Below are positions 62,147-64,000 of a stretch of 64,000 bases of DNA, in pieces. The stretch covers positions 186,001-250,000 of the forward strand of contig CP129491.1 of NCBI GenBank assembly GCA_030584105.1. Direction: 5' to 3'. The notes under the pieces are model-generated. The model was not told the origin of the DNA. It ran no database searches and was given only the letters and a program-made list of their open reading frames with translations. A program made the translations under genes and the position numbers. The DNA comes from UTCHB3 sp002050155. GTDB lineage: Bacteria; Bacteroidota; Ignavibacteria; Ignavibacteriales; Ignavibacteriaceae. Each line of letters begins with the position of its first letter. The stretch's first letter is position 1.

Positions 62147-63326
62147 TAATTTGCAATACGAAAAGAAATTTCTGCCGGGTAAAGTGCTTAACATTGGTAT
62201 GGCGCTGCTTGCAATCGGGTTGATTGTTGGCGCGCTTGCTTTCGTACTTGATCCTGTTCGTGCCGGGTTCTCTTACCTGCTCGGGTTTTTCTTCGTCCTT
62301 ACTATTGGCGTAGGGGCACTTTTTATTATTGCACTTGAATATGTAGCCGGTGCTGACTGGAGCACCCCAATGCGAAGAGTTCCCGAGTTTTTAGGTTCTT
62401 CAGTTCCTTTCTTTCTGCTTCTGGCGGTGCCGCTTTTCTTCCTGATGAACGATCTGTATCACTGGACTCACACAGCAGCAGTTGAAAGCGACCCCATTCT
62501 TAAAGGAAAAGAGCCTTACCTGAACATCTCGTTCTTTATTATAAGAGTGGTGGTTATTTTCGTTTTATGGTCTGCGTACTATTTCTTTGTTGTAAGGAAC
62601 TCACGGAAGCAGGATGAAACGCGCGACCAAAAGCTCACCAAAAAGAACATTGTTCTCTCGGCTGTTTTCATCCCAATTTTTGCAATTACCCTCACTTTGG
62701 CAGGAATTGACTGGATGATGAGCCTTGATGCGCACTGGTTTTCAACCATCTATGGTGTGTATGTTTTTTCAGGCGCACTTCTCGCGGGTTTGGCGGCAAC
62801 AACTCTTGCCGTTGTAATGCTTAAAGAGAGGGGCTACCTTCACCCGAGGATGCACAACGATTCGCTTGCCAGCCTTGGCGGTTTGCTTTTTGCGTTCATT
62901 AACTTCTGGGCATACATTGCTTTCTCACAGTTCCTGCTTATTTGGTACGCAAATCTTCCTGAAGAAACAGTATGGTTTATCAGAAGGTGGGAAGGTGCAT
63001 GGTCAATTATAACATTAGTGTTAATTGTGGTTCACTTTTTGGTGCCCTACACAATGTTAGTTTCCGCACCTTCGAAGAAAAACCCGAAACGGCTTAAATT
63101 TGCCGCCGTTTGGATTCTGTTCGCACACCTTATAGATCTTTACTGGTTAATAATGCCTGAGTATCACGGAGAGAAAAGCGGGTTTATCTATGTACTGACC
63201 GAGTTCGGCTTCCCGATTGCAATGATCGGCGGGCTTGTCGTTCTCTTCTATTTTAACTTTAACAAGCATAACGCAGTTCCCGTTGGTGATCCAAAACTTG
63301 AACGCGGGCTGATGAACAGGCCATAG
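62136..63326 (+). CDS. actF: Alternative complex III membrane subunit ActF
   Basis: 396 residues from ATG 62136, overlapping the previous gene by 11 bp; ATG 62127 sits too close to the AAGGAG. About ten membrane helices of the NrfD-like ActF type, with the YHWTHTA segment, LAGIDWMMSLDAHWFSTIYG and NFWAYIAFSQFLLIWYANLP, the last two shared with ActF proteins and likely to form the proton-path half of the complex. Confidence 0.92.
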   Translation: MSNDNLQYEKKFLPGKVLNIGMALLAIGLIVGALAFVLDPVRAGFSYLLGFFFVLTIGVGALFIIALEYVAGADWSTPMRRVPEFLGSSVPFFLLLAVPLFFLMNDLYHWTHTAAVESDPILKGKEPYLNISFFIIRVVVIFVLWSAYYFFVVRNSRKQDETRDQKLTKKNIVLSAVFIPIFAITLTLAGIDWMMSLDAHWFSTIYGVYVFSGALLAGLAATTLAVVMLKERGYLHPRMHNDSLASLGGLLFAFINFWAYIAFSQFLLIWYANLPEETVWFIRRWEGAWSIITLVLIVVHFLVPYTMLVSAPSKKNPKRLKFAAVWILFAHLIDLYWLIMPEYHGEKSGFIYVLTEFGFPIAMIGGLVVLFYFNFNKHNAVPVGDPKLERGLMNRP

Positions 63327-63340
63327 GAGGAAAGCTAAGA

Positions 63341-64000
63341 ATGAGTGAAAAAAAGATGAGAAAATGTGATAACTACGCATTCACGCTGTTGGCGTCGTCA
63401 TACCCGTACTTGCTTATAGTTCTGGTGGGAATTGGCGCTTATTATGCCTTTAATATGGGTAAGATTTATCAAAACAGCCTGCCGGCAAGGCTTTTTGATT
63501 CCTCTTATATTGTTAAAGACTACCCCATAGCCGAGCCAAAAGTTGTGAAAGCAGTTGATGAAGCCATGCTTAAGAACCCAACCCCCCAGCTTATTGCGTT
63601 GGGCAAAGAGAAGTTTAACACTCTTTGCGCCGCATGTCACGGGGCGGATGGTAAAGGTGACGGCGCTGCAGGCGCGGCGATGAACCCGAAACCGAGAAAC
63701 TTCCACTCTAACGAGGGGTGGACTAATGGTCCCGACTTTCTTAACATGTGGAAAACCCTGCAGGAGGGGATTCCCTCGAAAGGAATGGCGGCTTACGGAG
63801 TGCTTCCGGCTGAGGAAAGAGTGGCAATGATTCAGTATATCAGAACCACTTTTATGCAGAATGCCGAAAAATTGACCGATGCCGATATTAAAAAACTTGA
63901 TGATCAGTATCAAATTACAAAAGGCAATTCACAGCCCGGCACTATTCCTGTTTCAGGGGCTATTGCAAGAATAACTAAAGAAAATGACGAAAACGCTAAA
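63341..64000 (+). CDS. Membrane-anchored cytochrome c, 5' part (runs off the right edge)
   Basis: Starts at ATG 63341 with AGGAGG at 63325-63330 and stays open for 220 codons to the window end. One N-terminal membrane helix (YLLIVLVGIGAYYAFNMG) is followed by a single heme site, LCAACHGADGKGDG, and a typical class I cytochrome c pattern. It lies 14 bp after actF on the same strand, so it is part of the operon; it may be a second ActE-like subunit or the electron acceptor leading to a terminal oxidase encoded beyond the edge. Confidence 0.85.
   Translation, partial: MSEKKMRKCDNYAFTLLASSYPYLLIVLVGIGAYYAFNMGKIYQNSLPARLFDSSYIVKDYPIAEPKVVKAVDEAMLKNPTPQLIALGKEKFNTLCAACHGADGKGDGAAGAAMNPKPRNFHSNEGWTNGPDFLNMWKTLQEGIPSKGMAAYGVLPAEERVAMIQYIRTTFMQNAEKLTDADIKKLDDQYQITKGNSQPGTIPVSGAIARITKENDENAK

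Overview
The window looks like a chromosomal segment from a member of the Ignavibacteria or a close relative in the Bacteroidota/Chlorobi group. The support is mutually consistent: a gingipain-like protein with a type IX secretion C-terminal domain, a TTTG / TAnnTTTG promoter in front of a tRNA gene, an alternative complex III (Act) operon, and a pterin operon whose reductase resembles the sepiapterin reductase of Chlorobium tepidum. Base composition is moderate, except around 37.8-43.4 kb, which is visibly richer in A and T. No rRNA, CRISPR array, transposase, integrase or phage gene was seen.

Layout, left to right. 0-0.9 kb: 5' part of a minus-strand exported protein. 1.1-9.3 kb: two large exported TPR-CHAT proteins (predicted caspase-like peptidases) in tandem. 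9.4-12.2 kb: a phosphonate-type ABC transporter (binding protein, ATPase, permease) with a strong hairpin directly before its first start codon. 12.3-15.2 kb: a TetR regulator, whose 3' end is tandemly duplicated, divergent from a PpiD/SurA-like foldase. 15.3-17.6 kb: an outer-membrane barrel protein, shikimate kinase and 3-dehydroquinate synthase. 17.6-18.2 kb: non-coding and rich in hairpins. 18.2-20.4 kb: a Bcp peroxiredoxin followed by PTPS, GTP cyclohydrolase I and a sepiapterin-reductase-like SDR, which together look like a tetrahydrobiopterin-type pathway. 20.6-23 kb: a sugar-phosphate transferase and a Wzi-like capsule barrel protein. 23-29.5 kb: a 1917-residue C25 peptidase and a methyltransferase. 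29.6-34.7 kb: glmS, then a cyclic-2,3-diphosphoglycerate-synthetase-like P-loop protein, carbamate kinase and ornithine carbamoyltransferase. 34.8-37.5 kb: an M28 peptidase and an MFS transporter. 37.6-37.8 kb: tRNA-Ala(GGC) with promoter and terminator.

37.8-43.4 kb is a small defence island: a single-chain type IIG-like restriction-modification enzyme and an Mrr-like endonuclease, with a possible small remnant ORF between them. 43.4-47.8 kb holds two soluble histidine kinases, a pair of paralogous exported proteins and a LOG-family phosphoribohydrolase. 47.8-48.8 kb holds two BMC microcompartment shell genes with no encapsulated enzymes nearby; the second carries a linker and a Rho-N/SAP-like tail. 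48.8-55.4 kb: a YbbR-domain protein, thymidylate kinase, a CtpA-type protease, a zinc-ribbon membrane protein, and a GlcD/GlcF-type oxidoreductase pair. 55.7 kb to the end: the Act operon (pentaheme ActA, a small extra membrane protein, ActB, ActC, a fused ActD-ActE, ActF, and a cytochrome c cut by the window edge), a quinol-oxidising respiratory complex.

The candidates I rate most likely to be under-described are the orphan BMC pair with the nucleic-acid-binding-like tail, the exported TPR-CHAT tandem, the P-loop/carbamate kinase/OTC cluster, and the modified Act operon. All functions are read from motifs and gene order; no database search was possible.
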